From the NCBI RefSeq assembly GCF_017573505.1, contig NZ_JAGEOJ010000004.1:434001-498000 (forward strand): a DNA stretch of 64,000 nt. Reading direction: 5' to 3'. A model generated the notes under the pieces. It searched no databases, was not told the origin of the DNA, and saw only the letters and a list, made by a program, of their open reading frames with translations. Of the stretch, positions 1 to 8,382 are shown piece after piece (within the stretch, counting starts at the first letter, position 1; every line of letters starts with the position of its first letter). The stretch comes from Actinomadura barringtoniae (GTDB lineage Bacteria > Actinomycetota > Actinomycetes > Streptosporangiales > Streptosporangiaceae). The translations under genes and the position numbers were made by a program.

Positions 1-764
1 CCGGTGATGCGCTCCCGCTCGGCGATGCGCGCGATGTCCTCGGCCTTGAACGTCGGCGTGAGGACCATCGTCGCCCCGGCGACGAACGTGGCGAGGCCGG
101 GCGCCTCCAGGCCGCTGACGTGGAACAGCGGCGCCGAGACGAGGATCCGGTCGTTCTGGGTGAGCTCCAGTTCGAGGATCTGCGCCCGGTGGTTGGCGAC
201 CAGGTTGCCGCACGTGTGGACTACGCCCTTGGGGCGCGCGGTGGTGCCGGAGGTGTAGAGGAGCCGGTGGACGTCGTCCTGGCCCTTCTCGGCGTCGGCG
301 ACACCGGCGCCGGGCGGCTGCGCGGCGAGGAGCTCGCCCAGCCGGTGGGCGCCGGGGATCACGTCCTTCCCGTTCGCGACGACGACGCGCAGGCCAGTGT
401 CGTCCTTCAGGCGCGCCGCGTCGTCGCGGAAGTCGTCGTCGTACAGCAGGCAGCCGATCCCGGCCTGACCGACGACGTAGGCCTGCTCGGTGGCGTGCAG
501 CCGCCAGTTGAGCGGCACCACGACGGCACCGACGCGGCTGACGGCCAGTAGCTCGATCACGTACGTGGCGGTGTTGCGGCCGAGCACGCCGACCAGGTCC
601 GCCGGCGTGACGCCCGCCTCGATGAGCGCGGCCGCGTGCCGGTCCACGTCGGCGTCCAGCTCGGCGTAGGTCCAGCGCCTGCCGTCCTCGCCGACCAGGG
701 CCTCCCGGCCGCCGCGGCGCAGCGCCTGGATCCTGAGGGTCTCGCTGAAGTTACTGGTCGCCAT
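1..764 (-). CDS. AMP-dependent acyl-CoA synthetase/ligase (3' part outside window)
   Basis: Class I adenylate-forming ligase, expected to turn a carboxylic acid into its CoA thioester through an acyl-AMP in the cytoplasm. Only the N-terminal ~254 residues of a family usually 500-550 long are present, because the gene runs off the left edge. Near residue 170 the AMP-binding signature YTSGTTARPKG is clear, and the sequence before it is typical of fatty-acid/CoA ligases. The ATG overlaps the stop of the preceding VOC gene (ATGA), so it is the last visible gene of the long leftward operon. The substrate cannot be read from the sequence; the beta-oxidation-like neighbours suggest it primes an acid for degradation. 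Confidence 0.9.
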   Translation of the reverse strand, partial: MATSNFSETLRIQALRRGGREALVGEDGRRWTYAELDADVDRHAAALIEAGVTPADLVGVLGRNTATYVIELLAVSRVGAVVVPLNWRLHATEQAYVVGQAGIGCLLYDDDFRDDAARLKDDTGLRVVVANGKDVIPGAHRLGELLAAQPPGAGVADAEKGQDDVHRLLYTSGTTARPKGVVHTCGNLVANHRAQILELELTQNDRILVSAPLFHVSGLEAPGLATFVAGATMVLTPTFKAEDIARIAERERIT

Positions 765-1261
765 CAGCTCTCGGCCTCTCCGGCGCGGAACGCCTTGATC
801 TCCTCCCGGCTGGGCAGGCTGACGAACTCCAGGAGGTTGCCGTCCAGGTCGCGGGCCGCGAACGCGGTGATGTGGCCGTAGTTCTCCAGGAGCGTCCGGT
901 GCGGCGGGCTCAGGCACTCGGCGCCCAATCCGGAGACCCGCTTGTAGACCTCGTCCATCTCCTCGTGCGGGACCTGGAAGCTCAGCAGGAACGTGCCGAG
1001 CTCCAGGTGCCCGGCGGACGCCGTGCGGCGCTTTGTACCGTTCCACTCGATCAGTTCGAGCTGACCGATCTGCGACGGGCCCTGCATGTACTGGACCTTG
1101 CCGGTGGTGCCCTCGGGGAGACCGAGCGCCTCCTCGATCCCGGGCCCGCCGACGTTGGAACGCAGCGTCCTGCGGTAACCGAGGGCCTTCTCGTAGAAGT
1201 CGGCGGCGCGGTCGACGTCGGAGACGGTCATCGCGACGTGGTGGACTTCGCTGACGGGCAT
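764..1261 (-). CDS. VOC (glyoxalase/bleomycin-resistance fold) family protein
   Basis: A 165-residue single VOC protein built from two beta-alpha-beta-beta-beta units. The opening VHHVAMTVSDVDRAADFYEKAL is a typical VOC first strand/helix with a potential metal His, and the second half holds FAARDLDGNLLEFVS, where the Glu near the end of the last strand is a usual metal ligand. Such proteins act as metal-dependent isomerases, epimerases (for example methylmalonyl-CoA epimerase) or dioxygenases. The CoA-enzyme neighbours make an epimerase or ring-cleavage role possible but unproven. It lies 9 bp after the SDR gene and overlaps the ligase gene by 4 bp. Confidence 0.85.
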   Translation of the reverse strand: MPVSEVHHVAMTVSDVDRAADFYEKALGYRRTLRSNVGGPGIEEALGLPEGTTGKVQYMQGPSQIGQLELIEWNGTKRRTASAGHLELGTFLLSFQVPHEEMDEVYKRVSGLGAECLSPPHRTLLENYGHITAFAARDLDGNLLEFVSLPSREEIKAFRAGEAES

Positions 1262-1270
1262 GCTTCTCTC

Positions 1271-2185
1271 CTAAGCGCCGAGGACCTTCTGGATGAGCGC
1301 GACCTCGTCCTCGCCGCCGCGCGGGACGATGTGGTCGTCGAGTGAGGTGATCTCCTCGATCGACGCGAGGACGTCGTCGGGCGAGGCGGGCTCACGCCCC
1401 GAGTACCAGCCGGGGGTCACGCCGGTGAAGATGCGCCCGACCCGGCCGCCGCCGACCGTGAGGACGTGCCGGTTGAGCTCGCACTGCTCGGAGGCCAGGT
1501 AGGCGCCGACCGCCGCGACGTGGCGCGGGTCGAACCGTTCGGCCAGTTCGCCGAGGAGACCCTCGGTCATGCGGGTGGCCGCGGTCGGTGACAGCGCGTT
1601 GACCAGGATGCCCTTGCGCTCGCCCTCCAGGGACAGCACGTTCATCAGGCCGACCAGGCCCGCCTTGGCGGCGGCATAGCTGGCCTGGCCGAACGTGCCG
1701 AGCAGCCCGGACGAGGAGGTGGTGAGCACGATCCGGCCGTACCGCTGCTCGACCATGTGGTTCCAGGCCGGGCGCAGCACGTTGAACGCGCCGCCCAGGT
1801 GCACGTCCAGGACGGCGGTGACGTCGTCGTCGCTCATCTTCCCGAAGGTGCGGTCGCGCAGGATCCCGGCGTTGTGGATCACGGCGTCGACGCGTCCGAA
1901 CTCCTCCATCGACCGCGCCACCAGGGCCGCGCCGCCCCCGACGGTCGCGACCGAGTCCGTGGAGGCGGTGGCGATGCCGCCGTCGTCGCGGATCTCCTGG
2001 GCGACCCGCTCGGCGGCTCCCGAGGCGCCGCTGCCGTCGAGGGCGCCCCCGAGGTCGTTGACGACCACCTGCGCCCCGCGTGCGGCCAGCGCGAACGCGT
2101 GCGCGCGGCCGATGCCGTTGCCGGCGCCGGTGACGATCACCGCGCGGCCGTCGAGGTCGACGCGTCCCATCGGCTCCCCCATCAC
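1271..2185 (-). CDS. SDR family oxidoreductase, MFE-type 3-hydroxyacyl-CoA dehydrogenase-like
   Basis: A 304-residue short-chain dehydrogenase, longer than the usual 250. Visible are the cofactor motif VTGAGNGIGRA near residue 20, NDLGG after the second strand (acidic residue favouring NAD), HNAGILRD, and the catalytic SYAAAKAG Tyr-Lys pair near 165. The VNDLGG..GASGAAERVAQEI stretch and the C-terminal tail resemble the hydroxyacyl-CoA dehydrogenase part of multifunctional enzyme 2, so oxidation of a 3-hydroxyacyl-CoA is likely. The GTG start overlaps the thiolase stop (GTGA) with GGGGAG six bases upstream; an ATG one codon later is equally possible. It sits directly downstream of the thiolase. 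Confidence 0.88.
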   Translation of the reverse strand: MMGEPMGRVDLDGRAVIVTGAGNGIGRAHAFALAARGAQVVVNDLGGALDGSGASGAAERVAQEIRDDGGIATASTDSVATVGGGAALVARSMEEFGRVDAVIHNAGILRDRTFGKMSDDDVTAVLDVHLGGAFNVLRPAWNHMVEQRYGRIVLTTSSSGLLGTFGQASYAAAKAGLVGLMNVLSLEGERKGILVNALSPTAATRMTEGLLGELAERFDPRHVAAVGAYLASEQCELNRHVLTVGGGRVGRIFTGVTPGWYSGREPASPDDVLASIEEITSLDDHIVPRGGEDEVALIQKVLGA

Positions 2186-3366
2186 AGCTCGCTCCCCAGG
2201 ACGGCGACGAACGCGACCGACGAGCCCGGCTGGCCGCCGAGGTTCTGCGCGACGGCGAGCCTGGCGCCCGGGACCTGCCGTTCACCCGCCTCACCGCGCA
2301 GCTGGGTGAAGCACTCGAACATCATCCGCAGGCCGGTGGCGCCGACCGGGTGGCCGAACGATTTCAGCCCGCCGTCGGTGTTGACCGGCAGGGCCCCGTC
2401 GCGGTCGTAGCGGCCGTCGAGGATGTCGCGCCAGGCCTTGCCGCGTTCGGAGAACCCCAGGTCCTCCATGAGGACGACCTCGGTCGGGGTGAAGCAGTCG
2501 TGCACCTCGGCCAGCGAGATCTCCGTCGCCGGGTCGGCCACGCCCGCCTGCTCGTAGGCCTGCTCGGCGGCGGCGACGACCTCGGGGAACGTGGTGAAGT
2601 CGTAGCCGGAGGAGGCGAGCCCGGCGCCGGACCCGGCGACGAAGCTCATCCCGCGCAGGTACACGGGCCTGCCGGTGTACTTGTGCGCGTCCTCGGCCCG
2701 GACGATGACGGCGGCCGCGGCCCCGTCGGACACGCCGGAGCAGTCCATCACGCCGAGCTGGCCCGCGATGCGCGGCGACCGTTCGACGGTCTCGGCCGAG
2801 ACGGCCTTCTGGAATTGGGCGCGCTCGTTGAGTGCCCCGTTGGCGTGGTTCTTCACCGCGACGTGGGTGAGCGCGCTGCGCATGTCCCGGTCGCCCACGC
2901 CGTGGGCGGCCTGGTAGGCGGGGCCGAGCAGCGAGAAGCCGGCCGGTGCCGTCCAGTCGACGTCGGTGCCGTCGGCGGGCGGCAGGACCGCCGACAGGCC
3001 CGACTGCGAGCTGTCCTTGAGCTTCTCGACGCCGGTCGCCATGACGATGTCGTACGCGCCCGACGCGACGCCGAAGACGGCGTTGCGGAACGACTCCGAC
3101 CCGGTCGCGCAGTAGTTCTCGACGCGGGTGACGGGCTTGCCGACCAGGCGCAGCGGCCGGGCGAGGACCTGGCCGGACAGGCCCGTCCCCTGGGTGCCGA
3201 CCCAGAACGCGTCGACGTCCTCCAGCGACAGGCCGGGCAGGGACTTCATGCAGTCGCCGACGGCGTCGACGAGCAGGTCGTCGGCCGAGGAGTTCCAGTG
3301 GTCGCGGAACGGCGTGCAGCCCATCGCCACGATGGCGACGTCGTGGGCCATGCGGTTAGTCGTCAT
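2182..3366 (-). CDS. Thiolase (SCP-x/acetyl-CoA acetyltransferase family)
   Basis: A 394-residue thiolase-superfamily enzyme expected to cleave a 3-ketoacyl-CoA with CoA. The nucleophilic Cys is present in ENYCATGSES (about residue 88), and the C-terminal HDCFTPTE and SFGHPVGATG blocks supply the catalytic His residues, so the active site looks intact. The closest recognisable group is the SCP-x/lipid-transfer-type thiolases, which typically work with a DUF35 zinc-ribbon partner. That partner domain is at the C-terminus of the protein encoded just upstream, whose gene end overlaps this start by 11 bp. Together with the SDR downstream this forms the end of a beta-oxidation spiral. Confidence 0.92.
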   Translation of the reverse strand: MTTNRMAHDVAIVAMGCTPFRDHWNSSADDLLVDAVGDCMKSLPGLSLEDVDAFWVGTQGTGLSGQVLARPLRLVGKPVTRVENYCATGSESFRNAVFGVASGAYDIVMATGVEKLKDSSQSGLSAVLPPADGTDVDWTAPAGFSLLGPAYQAAHGVGDRDMRSALTHVAVKNHANGALNERAQFQKAVSAETVERSPRIAGQLGVMDCSGVSDGAAAAVIVRAEDAHKYTGRPVYLRGMSFVAGSGAGLASSGYDFTTFPEVVAAAEQAYEQAGVADPATEISLAEVHDCFTPTEVVLMEDLGFSERGKAWRDILDGRYDRDGALPVNTDGGLKSFGHPVGATGLRMMFECFTQLRGEAGERQVPGARLAVAQNLGGQPGSSVAFVAVLGSEL

Positions 3367-4783
3367 TGGTCGTGGCCTTCCACGGACGGAGCTTCCAGAA
3401 GTAGTTGTGGATCGCGTCGGTGGTCCACAGCCGGCGGAACGCGGGCCGCATCCGCATGCCCACGGTCACGTCCCCGGGCGCGACGTCGGTCGCGTAGGCG
3501 TTCAGGCGCCCGCCGCCGCTGGAGTCGGCGCCCGTGCCGAAGTCGGCGATGACGATCGCGACCTGCGTCTCCGGCATGGTCGTCAGGTGGTCCTGGGTGA
3601 CCGAGACCACCGTCGCGACGCGGTCGCGCAGCGAGACCTTGCCCTGGGCGCCGCCGCTTGCGGCGATGTCGCTTCCGGCGATGCCGCAGCACGCGCAGAC
3701 CCGGCTCGGCGGGGTCGTGACGCCGCCGCACGCGTCGCAGCGGCTGCCCTCCAGCCGGTACTTCCAGCCGGCGCGGCGGTGCATCGGCGGGGCGGCCGGG
3801 GACGGTGCGGCCGGACGGGCCGGGCCCTGGACGTCGAGCAGGCCGCGCCAGCGCAGGTAGCGGCCGTAGGCGAGCTCCTCGCGATCGGCGAGCTGTTCCC
3901 GCACCGTTCGCCCGCCGCGCGCCGACCGGACCCCGGCACCGACGCGGAAGACGAACGCGTCCGCGCCCTCGGCGGCCGAGACCAGCAGGACGGTCCGGCC
4001 CGGCTCGGCGGTGTCCAGGACCGCGGCGAGCAGCAGCCCGGGATGGGCGGCGCCGGTGTAGCCGGTGAGCCGCTCGACCTCGGCGTCCTCGCCGGAACCG
4101 TGCAGGGTGCGGCGGAGCACGGCGGCGGCGCGGGCGTTGGAGGACGCGACGACGACGTGGTCGGGAGCATCCAGCCCGGCGTCGCTCAGGGCCTGCTGCG
4201 CGGCCTCCCGGCCGGCGGCGACCAGGATCTCGGCGGTGAACCGTTCGTCCCAGACGTGGTCGTGGCGCTCGCCGGGCAGCCGCCAGCGGTCCAGCACCTC
4301 GGCGGTGCGGCCCGCGCGCGCCAGCAGGACGGCCGCGGCGTCACCCGGGGTGAACGCGGCGGCGGCGTCGCCCTGCGCCAGCTCGTCGGGCGCCCCGGAT
4401 CGGGGCGTGCGGACGTCGGCGAGCGCGGCGGCGGCACCGGCCCGCAGCACCAGGTCGAGCGCGGTGGCGCCCGACCGGTGGCCGCGCAGGTCGGCGGCGG
4501 CCACGCCGGAGTCCAGGCCGAGTGCCTCGTGCACGATCCCCGCCGACGTCTTGCCGTCGTAGGGCGCGCTGGTCGTCGCGAGGATGAGCTGGCGGCCCGC
4601 GGGGGTACCGCCCGCGATCTCGCGGAGCGCCTCCACCGCCATGGTCACCGAGTCCTCGTCGAACGCGGCGACGCTGCGCGCCGGTCCACCGGCGCGCGCC
4701 TGCGTCCCGTCGAGACTATTGCTGGTCAGCGCGTACGCGGGCAGGTACGCCGCGTACGCGCCGATGCCGTTCTGCTCGGGCAT
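3356..4783 (-). CDS. HMG-CoA synthase/KAS III-like protein fused to a DUF35 zinc-ribbon OB-fold domain
   Basis: A 475-residue two-part protein. Residues 1 to about 320 form a thiolase-fold domain of the HMG-CoA-synthase/KAS III type. From about residue 340 a DUF35 module follows, with a CDACGG...CACCG zinc ribbon and an OB fold ending near HNYFWKLRP. In active relatives a Cys sits after the D-L motif; here the corresponding stretch is DLRGHRSGATAL, with Arg about residue 103 in the Cys position, so condensing activity by the classical mechanism is unlikely. It may be a scaffold or partner for the adjacent thiolase, in the way DUF35 proteins partner Ltp-type thiolases, or an aldolase-like enzyme. 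28 bp separate it from the ATPase gene upstream. Confidence 0.85.
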   Translation of the reverse strand: MPEQNGIGAYAAYLPAYALTSNSLDGTQARAGGPARSVAAFDEDSVTMAVEALREIAGGTPAGRQLILATTSAPYDGKTSAGIVHEALGLDSGVAAADLRGHRSGATALDLVLRAGAAAALADVRTPRSGAPDELAQGDAAAAFTPGDAAAVLLARAGRTAEVLDRWRLPGERHDHVWDERFTAEILVAAGREAAQQALSDAGLDAPDHVVVASSNARAAAVLRRTLHGSGEDAEVERLTGYTGAAHPGLLLAAVLDTAEPGRTVLLVSAAEGADAFVFRVGAGVRSARGGRTVREQLADREELAYGRYLRWRGLLDVQGPARPAAPSPAAPPMHRRAGWKYRLEGSRCDACGGVTTPPSRVCACCGIAGSDIAASGGAQGKVSLRDRVATVVSVTQDHLTTMPETQVAIVIADFGTGADSSGGGRLNAYATDVAPGDVTVGMRMRPAFRRLWTTDAIHNYFWKLRPWKATTNDD

Positions 4784-4811
4784 GGGTGGGTCGTGCCTCC
4801 TCAGGTCCAGG

Positions 4812-5627
4812 TCAGTTCCAGGTCGGGATGGCCGCGAGCAGGCGCCGGGTGTAGTCCTCCCGGGGCCGGTCCAGGACCTCCATGGCGGGGCCCTGCTCGA
4901 CCACGCGGCCCCGGTTCATGACCGCGATGCGGTCGCACAGGTCGCTGGCCAGCATCAGGTCGTGGGTGACGAACAGCAGCCCGATGCCGAGCTCGTCGAC
5001 CAGCGTGCGGAAGAGCTCCACGACCTTGGTCTGCGTGGTGACGTCCAGCGCCGTGGTGCACTCGTCGGCGATGACCATCGACGGCCGCGTGACGACCGCC
5101 AGGCCGATGGCGACCCGCTGGCGCAGGCCGCCGGACAGCTGGTGCGGGTAGCTGTCGAGGACGCGGCGGGCGTCGGTGATCCGCATCTGCTCCAGCACCT
5201 CGACGGACCGCCGTTCGACCTCGTCCTTGGTGATGCCGTCGACGTGCCGCCGCAGCACCTCGGCGAGGTGCGCCCGCACCTTCATCAGCGGGTTGAGCGA
5301 ACGGGACGCGTCCTGGAAGACCATCCCGACGGCGGCGCCGCGGACCTTGCCGGTGCGGTCGACGCCCTTGGCGACGATCCGGTCGCCCGACAGCGCGATC
5401 GAGCCGCCGTCCACCCGGACGTTCTTCTCCAGGAGGCCGACGACCGCGCGGGCCAGGGTGGTCTTGCCGCTGCCGGACTCGCCGACGACGCCGACGATCT
5501 CGCCGCGCCCGATCGCCAGGTCGACGTCCTCCAGCAGCGGCAGGTCGCTGTCGGCGAGCCTGGCCGTGATCGACAGGCCCGCGACGTCCAGCAGGGCCTC
5601 CCTCTGTTCCGTTGCCTGCTCGGTCAT
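4812..5627 (-). CDS. ABC transporter ATP-binding protein, DppD/OppD type
   Basis: A 271-residue ATPase that powers the importer encoded upstream. Walker A GESGSGKTT, Q-loop MVFQDASRS, signature LSGGLRQRV, Walker B MVIADECTTALD and switch His FVTHD are all in place. The Glu-Cys-Thr in Walker B, where most have EPT, is a mild variation seen in this family. The oligopeptide-type C-terminal extension is short (ends YTRRLLAAIP). The chosen ATG overlaps the permease stop (ATGA); a longer frame upstream is only read-through of the permease region. Confidence 0.92.
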   Translation of the reverse strand: MTEQATEQREALLDVAGLSITARLADSDLPLLEDVDLAIGRGEIVGVVGESGSGKTTLARAVVGLLEKNVRVDGGSIALSGDRIVAKGVDRTGKVRGAAVGMVFQDASRSLNPLMKVRAHLAEVLRRHVDGITKDEVERRSVEVLEQMRITDARRVLDSYPHQLSGGLRQRVAIGLAVVTRPSMVIADECTTALDVTTQTKVVELFRTLVDELGIGLLFVTHDLMLASDLCDRIAVMNRGRVVEQGPAMEVLDRPREDYTRRLLAAIPTWN

Positions 5628-6550
5628 CGGCGCCGCTTTCGTGGGTCGTGGTGGGTGAGCAGCGCGTCGCCCAGCAGGTTCACCAGCAGCACCAGGACGG
5701 TGATGGCGAGCCCCGGGAAGAACGCGATCCACCAGGCCTGGCTCAGCTCGTCCTGACCGGACGCGAGCATGGAGCCCCAGCTGGACTTGGGCGGAACGAC
5801 GCCCAGGCCGAGGAAGCTCAGCGCGCTCTCGACGAGGATCGCGGTGCCGACCTGGAGCGTTCCGAGGGCGACGATCGTCCCGGCGAGGTTGGGCAGCACG
5901 TGCCGGAACACGATCCGGGCCTCGGACGCGCCGACGGCCCGCAGGCCGAGGACGAACTGCCGTTCCCTGATGGTCATGGTGGTGGCGCGGGTCACCCGGG
6001 CGCAGGCCGCCCAGCCGGTGAGCGCCAGGACCAGGAACAGCACCGGGAGCGAGCTGCCCCGGTTGGAGATGATCGCCAGCGCGATGAGGATGAACGGCAG
6101 CGCGAGCTGGGCGTCGATGAGGATCGAGATCACCTTGTCGGCCCAGCCGCGGAAGTAGCCCGCGACCAGGCCGATCAGCACGCCGGGCCCGATCGCGACG
6201 AGGGCGCCGACCAGGCCGATCATGATGGTCAGCCGGCCGCTGGTCACCAGGCCGGTGAGGATGTCCTGGCCGCGCTTGTCGGTGCCGAGCGGGTGCGCCC
6301 AGGTGCCGCCGTCCAGGAACGCGGGCGGCAGCCGCGTCTTCGACAGGTTCTGGCCGCCCTCGGGCAGGAGCCCGGTCAGCGGCAGGACGAAGACGAGGGC
6401 GGCGATCACCACCAGCGGCGCGGCCAGCCAGAACACCGAGGTGCGGGACCGCCTGGAGGCCTTGCGCGGCGTCGTGCCGGGCTCCGCCGCGGCGGCCGCG
6501 GCCTCCGCCTTGTCGCCGGACGTGAGGGGGTCGAGTCCGAGCCTGCTCAT
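5624..6550 (-). CDS. ABC transporter permease, DppC/OppC type
   Basis: A 308-residue inner-membrane subunit. After a charged N-terminus, the first hydrophobic segment is at about residues 40-60, followed by the OppC-type conserved HPLGTDKRGQDILTGL motif in the outer loop. Five further membrane spans follow. The EAA coupling loop, with FVLGLRAVGASEARIVFRHVLPN about two-thirds along, contacts the ATPases. It forms the transmembrane channel with the DppB-type permease encoded 7 bp upstream. Confidence 0.92.
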   Translation of the reverse strand: MSRLGLDPLTSGDKAEAAAAAAEPGTTPRKASRRSRTSVFWLAAPLVVIAALVFVLPLTGLLPEGGQNLSKTRLPPAFLDGGTWAHPLGTDKRGQDILTGLVTSGRLTIMIGLVGALVAIGPGVLIGLVAGYFRGWADKVISILIDAQLALPFILIALAIISNRGSSLPVLFLVLALTGWAACARVTRATTMTIRERQFVLGLRAVGASEARIVFRHVLPNLAGTIVALGTLQVGTAILVESALSFLGLGVVPPKSSWGSMLASGQDELSQAWWIAFFPGLAITVLVLLVNLLGDALLTHHDPRKRRR

Positions 6551-6557
6551 CGCGGGT

Positions 6558-7541
6558 TCACCTCACCCTCGGGTCGACGACGGAGTGGATGACGTCGACG
6601 ATCAGGTTCAGGCAGACGAAGACGACGGCGCCGAACACCACGATGGCCTGGACCAGCGGGAAGTCACGGAACTGGACCGCCTGGAGGGCGAGTTGTCCCA
6701 GTCCGGGCCACGAGTAGACGTACTCGATCGCGACGGCGCCCGACAGCAGGATGCCGGTCTGCAGGACGACGATGGTCAGCACCGGCATCAGCGCGTTCTT
6801 GAACGCGTGCCGCCACACCACGCGCACCCGGCTGATGCCGCGGGCGCGGGCCGAGTCGATGAACGGCTCGGACAGCGCCTCGCTCATGGACGCCCGGGTC
6901 AGCCGTGCGATGTGCGCCATCGGGTACAGCGACATCGTCAGGGCGGGCAGGACGAGGTGTTTCGGTGTCCCCGACTGCCCGGCCGGGAGCCAGCCCAGCT
7001 TCACGGCGAACAGGACGACGAGCATCATGCCGAGCCAGAACACCGGGACGGACTGGCCGAGCAGGGCCACCGTGGAGGCGGCCCGGTCCCACCAGGTGCC
7101 CTCGCGGGTCGCCGCGAGCACGCCCAGCGGCACCCCGATGAGGATGGCGAGGAGCATGCCGCCCGCGACGAGCTGGAGGGTGAACGGCACCCGATCGAAG
7201 ATCATCGTCGTGTTCGGCTGGTAGAACTGCAGCGAGTCGCCGAGGTCCCCGGTGAAGACGCCCTTGAGGTAGTCGAAGTACTGCACGAGCAGCGGGCGGT
7301 CCAGGCCCAGCTGCTGGCGGAGCGCCTCGCGCTGGTCGGGCGCCGCCGTGGGTCCGAGGATGTTGGTCGTCGGGTCACCCGACAGCCGCCCCAGCGCGAA
7401 CGCCATCGTCAAAGCGATGAACAACGACGCGAAGAGGGTCACGAGCCGGGCTCCGGCGCGCCGCAGGCGGGCGGCCCTCGGCGAGAAGCCCTTGGCCGGC
7501 GTTCCCTTGGCCGGCGTGCTCTCGGTCAGCGAAGCGGTCAT
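6558..7541 (-). CDS. ABC transporter permease, DppB/OppB type
   Basis: A 327-residue permease with six predicted membrane spans, the first around residues 30-50. The family hallmark region is visible: LGLDRPLLVQYFDYLKGV before the second span, and the EAA loop IDSARARGISRVRVVWRHAFKNA near residues 220-242. The start at 7541 gives a 4 bp overlap with the preceding ATPase gene; an in-frame ATG five codons upstream is an alternative. An Ala-Lys-Gly repeat (PAKGTPAKG) occurs in the cytoplasmic N-terminus. Confidence 0.92.
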   Translation of the reverse strand: MTASLTESTPAKGTPAKGFSPRAARLRRAGARLVTLFASLFIALTMAFALGRLSGDPTTNILGPTAAPDQREALRQQLGLDRPLLVQYFDYLKGVFTGDLGDSLQFYQPNTTMIFDRVPFTLQLVAGGMLLAILIGVPLGVLAATREGTWWDRAASTVALLGQSVPVFWLGMMLVVLFAVKLGWLPAGQSGTPKHLVLPALTMSLYPMAHIARLTRASMSEALSEPFIDSARARGISRVRVVWRHAFKNALMPVLTIVVLQTGILLSGAVAIEYVYSWPGLGQLALQAVQFRDFPLVQAIVVFGAVVFVCLNLIVDVIHSVVDPRVR

Positions 7542-8380
7542 CGGCGTGCCCTCCATCGCGCTCCGGGCATCGCGGCGAGAAGCTCGCGCGTGTAGTCGTC
7601 GGAGGGATCGGTGAAGACGGTCTCGCAGGGACCGGACTCCACGACCCGCCCGCGCCGCATCACGTGGACGGTGTCGCAGACGGACCGGACGACCGCGAGG
7701 TCGTGGCTGATCATGAGCATGGCGGCTCCGGTGGTCTCCCGTACCTCCCGAAGGAGCGTGAGCACGTCGGCCTGGACGGAGACGTCGAGGCCGGAGGTCG
7801 GTTCGTCGGCGACGATGAGGCGGGGGCGCATGAGCAGCGCCCGCGCGATGCAGACCCGCTGCGCCTGGCCGCCGCTGAGCTGGTGGGGGTACCGGTCGAG
7901 CAGGTCCGGGGAGAGCCGGACCCGCTCCAGCAGCCCGGCGTCGTCGATCCACGAGGTGCGTTCGCGCTGCAGCCCGCGCAGCTCCTTGAGGCCCGAGCGC
8001 ACGGACTGCCGCGAGTCCAGCGATCCGTGCGGGTCCTGGAACACGATCTGCACCTCGCGGCGCAGTTCCCGCAGCCGCCGCCGGCCGAGCGTGGCCAGCG
8101 AGCGCCCGAGGAGCGTGACGTCGCCCTCGCCGCGGGGCCCGAGCCCGGTGACGGCCATCGCCAGGGTGGTCTTGCCCGAGCCCGACTCACCGACGACGGC
8201 GGCGCTCTCCCCCGCGCCGACGCTCAGCGACACCTGGTCGACGGCCCGGAAGGCCTCGCCGGTGGTGCGGTTGCGGTGCTCGACCACGAGCCCGTCGACG
8301 ACGAGCACCGGCGCGTTCTCGGAGCCGGGGAGGCCGCGGCCGTCACCGGCCGGGACCTCCTTCTCCAGGATGCCGGCCAT
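7538..8380 (-). CDS. ABC transporter ATP-binding protein, DppF/OppF type
   Basis: A 280-residue ATPase, second of the pair in this importer. Walker A GESGSGKTT, Q-loop IVFQDPHGSLDSRQ (the PxxSLxxR context is typical of OppF-type subunits), signature LSGGQAQRV, Walker B LIVADEPTSGLD and switch MISHD are intact. The ATG lies two bases after the lipoprotein stop. A much longer open frame extending upstream is antisense-free read-through of the lipoprotein gene and is not used. Confidence 0.92.
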   Translation of the reverse strand: MAGILEKEVPAGDGRGLPGSENAPVLVVDGLVVEHRNRTTGEAFRAVDQVSLSVGAGESAAVVGESGSGKTTLAMAVTGLGPRGEGDVTLLGRSLATLGRRRLRELRREVQIVFQDPHGSLDSRQSVRSGLKELRGLQRERTSWIDDAGLLERVRLSPDLLDRYPHQLSGGQAQRVCIARALLMRPRLIVADEPTSGLDVSVQADVLTLLREVRETTGAAMLMISHDLAVVRSVCDTVHVMRRGRVVESGPCETVFTDPSDDYTRELLAAMPGARWRARR

Positions 8381-8382
8381 CG

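Noticed and set aside
3128-4921. Long open frame antisense to the HMG-synthase-like and ABC genes
   Set aside because: It is Ala/Arg/Gly/Pro-rich with no domain features and arises from the high GC third positions of the real genes on the other strand. The same applies to many long antisense frames across the window.
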